From: Megaustenia siamemsis
Taxonomy: Eukaryota > Mollusca > Gastropoda > Stylommatophora > Ariophantidae
Length of the DNA stretch: 64,000 nt
Direction of reading: 5' to 3'
Assembly (NCBI GenBank): GCA_032433765.1
Contig: JAVIAB010000059.1
Span: 60,695,582-60,759,581, forward strand
Shown: one piece after another, positions 62,126-64,000 of the stretch
How the letters are laid out: the number at the start of each line of letters is the position of its first letter
Position numbering within the stretch: the first letter of the stretch is position 1
Notes under the pieces: generated by a model
Told to the model about the DNA's origin: nothing
Seen by the model: the letters and a program-made list of their open reading frames with translations, nothing else
The model's database searches: none
Made by a program: the position numbers and the translations under genes

Positions 62126-62465
62126 AATTGTGAAACTAAAATCTAAAAGCCTGTGGCATTTAAGTTTCCAAAAAATCCCATCTCATTCGACAAAATTGTT
62201 AGAAAGTTCCGTTATATGAAAATGTGTTCACCTTATTACTTCTAACTTTGATGGATTGTCGCACCAGTCATTGCAGTATTGAACAAAATATGGTATGCTC
62301 TTTAGAGCAGGAATTGTGAATCACAAAAGTGCATTCACCTGTCAGCATCTCCGACTTCACTGAATGTTGTTTAACATGTTCTCCCAGATTCTCCTAGGTG
62401 GAGGATTGGACGGCTGGACACCAGAATTGGTCTAGGGCCGTTCCATCATCTAAATAGGGCTTTGT
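62126..62465. other. Nothing recognised
   Basis: The segment 62385-62455 (CCTAGGTGGAGGATTGGACG) is GC-richer, but no copy is known in this window. Confidence 0.4.
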
Positions 62466-62690
62466 ATATGGATCCCAGGTAGCTCAGAGGTCGAGTTCGA
62501 TCCTGATCGACGGCTTCCGGGTTAAAACAGCCTTAATAGAGTACCGGGTATTTTCTTCTGGGAAAGTAAAGCGACATGGGCGTAATACCGACCACATTAC
62601 CTCAAAAAATTATGCGACGAAGGTCTGTAAAAATTATGTTCACTAACACGATATTCACTATACACCATTTGGGCTGACGAGGCACTTTTT
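62466..62690 (+). mobile_element. SINE, degraded head
   Basis: GATCCCAGGTAGCTCAGAGG then GAGTTCGATCCTGATCGACG keeps box A and box B with a deletion between them. The body GGGAAAGTAAAGCGACATGG and the end GGGCTGACGAGGCACTTTTT are worn. Confidence 0.82.
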
Positions 62691-62784
62691 ATGGATTGAA
62701 TATTTTAATTTGCTATAGTTTATGTTGTTTAATGCAGTAATGTGTTGCCTTCGCATGGTAATGAACATCAAATGAAAGGACAAA

Positions 62785-63075
62785 GTAACCAACTTTAATG
62801 TCTTACAACGACTAAAACTCCCATCCATCCTGGCAACACTTAGAAATCGGAGTACAAGGTAGTTGAGTCATGTAAGAAGAATGGAAAACATTCGTATTCC
62901 CAAACAAGTATTGTATGCGAACTTAAGGACGGAAAGAGACCAAAGGGCAAATCAGTGCTGAGAATTAAAAATGTTTGCAGGGCTTCTTTAAGTGAATTCA
63001 CTATCAGCGAAAGAAACTGGAACAAAAATAAAAAAGCACAGCAACAGCGAATGAAGCGTTGATAACAAAAGGCGC
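62785..63075 (+). mobile_element. LINE-F fragment, degraded
   Basis: It reads LATLRNRSTR-stop-LSHVRRMENIR, then IPKQVLYANLRTE and, frame-shifted, GKSVLRIKNVCRASLSEFTI. This matches the RLRWLGHVQRM...GRPKLRYRDICKSSLKDFSI order of the copy at 45142-45655. Confidence 0.7.
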
Positions 63076-63179
63076 CGGAGAAAGGAAACGTGGCCAGCCA
63101 CCATAAAAATATATTGTTGATTCTCCGGTCGGATCTGTCTATCCAATATTGGCAGATTCATCCACTGGAGAAGTAAAAG

Positions 63180-63281
63180 TTACTTTAGTAAAACACCATC
63201 CGGCATAAGGCATTAATATCTTACCAAACTACTGACTTATCATGATTGTTTGCTACCAACCAATTGTCAGGACGCCAAATA

Positions 63282-63290
<9 letters not shown>
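63180..63290 (-). repeat. Unnamed dispersed repeat, copy 2
   Basis: Reverse complement of 46360-46465: TACCAAACTACTGACTTATC and ATGATTGTTTGCTACCAACC on plus. Confidence 0.75.

Positions 63291-63361
<71 letters not shown>
63283..63361 (+). repeat. CA/TA microsatellite
   Basis: A few CA units, then about 34 TA units. Flanking frames with poly(IY) are artefacts. Confidence 0.95.
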
Positions 63362-63363
<2 letters not shown>

Positions 63364-63797
63364 CATTGATTATCATTTCAATTCTTTCTCTTTTGGTCTC
63401 ATTTCTAATGCGCACTCTTCTACAAACTAAAGTTTTATTAATTAAAAAGACTGACGTCATAATGAAGTTCACTGTCTCGTTTCCAAATCGTCCCATCCAT
63501 TCACATACGTGTAACCGATGTCAAAGTTTTGGTGCCTCCAGAAACAGACTAACCTGTCTAGTCTGGCCAAGCGAGCAGGGATCGAACCCGGGAATGAATG
63601 GGAAGACGAACCCGGTACTCAAAAAAACGTCGGCTGAAATCGGATGTGTTGGGCCGAAAGGCGCAGATAACACAGTGTTACACTGCAAACTTCAACACAA
63701 CGTAACTACGTCCACTTAACGTCCTTTTAAGGGCGGATGACGAGGAGGAAGTCTACGGTTCGTATCCGTTAGAATACCTCAAATCATCGGGCGATCG
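63362..63797. other. Unrecognised; tRNA-like box B on minus
   Basis: CAGGGATCGAACCCGGGAAT at about 63575-63595 is the reverse complement of a strong box B (GGGTTCGATCC). Nearby sequence resembles 33880-33970. It may be a SINE head, but the borders cannot be set. Confidence 0.35.
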
Positions 63798-63857
63798 CAT
63801 CCATCCATCCATCCATCCATCCATCCATCCATCCATCCATCCATCCATCCATCCATC
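63798..63857 (+). repeat. ATCC microsatellite
   Basis: About 15 perfect CATC units. Confidence 0.97.
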
Positions 63858-64000
63858 AATGTCAAAGTTTTGTATTGTAAGAACAGAGCAGGGAACGACT
63901 TGCATCGCTATATTAAAGCTGGCAAGGAACAAGGTAAATCAGTAAAATAGATCCTAAATATTGACCGCTTTACTAAGGCAATGATACAAGGATGTTATGG
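63858..64000. other. Window end, nothing recognised
   Basis: AACAGAGCAGGGAACGACTT and the following bases match no repeat in the window. Confidence 0.4.

Overview
This window is animal nuclear DNA: AT-rich, intron-rich, and dominated by retrotransposon debris, SINEs and tandem repeats. The gene families seen are a secreted-type C-type lectin domain and two leucine-rich-repeat (LRR) genes. Together with RTE-like LINEs, a Penelope-like GIY-YIG fragment and tRNA-headed SINEs they suggest an invertebrate, most likely a mollusc (probably a gastropod). That placement is inference; no taxonomic marker is present. There are no bacterial genes, operons, CRISPR arrays, rRNA genes or genuine tRNA genes.

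Three host genes can be read from splice sites and matching intron phases. (1) A C-type lectin domain gene on + has coding exons at 1393-1484, 5920-6013, 9564-9680 and 15672-15756. A short last coding exon is proposed at 25647-25665, followed by overlapping AATAAA signals. (2) An LRR gene on - has an N-cap exon at 32610-32717 and a long LRR plus C-cap exon at 27864-29153; it is tail-to-tail with the lectin gene. (3) A paralogous LRR gene on + has an N-cap exon at 47189-47269 and an LRR exon at 54364-55631 with one frameshift near 55164, so it is a pseudogene, a polymorphism or an assembly error. All three look like secreted recognition proteins; a role in immunity is inference.

The introns and spacers are filled by nested repeats. 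At least six LINE lineages leave mostly 3' fragments. The fullest are an RTE-like endonuclease/RT copy at 2463-5338, a relative at 16554-20940 and an RT-bearing copy at 56185-57885. Each lineage ends in its own microsatellite tail (TGA, GATA, AGA or GAA), and several long microsatellites start exactly at such tails. tRNA-headed SINEs of about 260 bp occur at least nine times, several with target-site duplications; one copy carries a different tRNA-like head on the same tail. A composite retroposon of about 1.55 kb carries a cysteine-rich two-repeat open frame fused to a 0.42 kb interspersed repeat. It is present twice in opposite orientation, each copy with a target-site duplication. A MITE with inverted ends, a Penelope-like 3' fragment and about a dozen minisatellite families (units 15 to 63 bp) complete the picture.

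The most unusual points are: the 42-bp minisatellite at 9667-10372, which begins on a lectin exon and multiplies its splice donor; the composite retroposon with a captured ectodomain-like frame; the two LRR paralogs with identical exon phases; the hammerhead-like core in the Penelope fragment; and a perfect 16-bp hairpin at the 5' junction of a truncated LINE.
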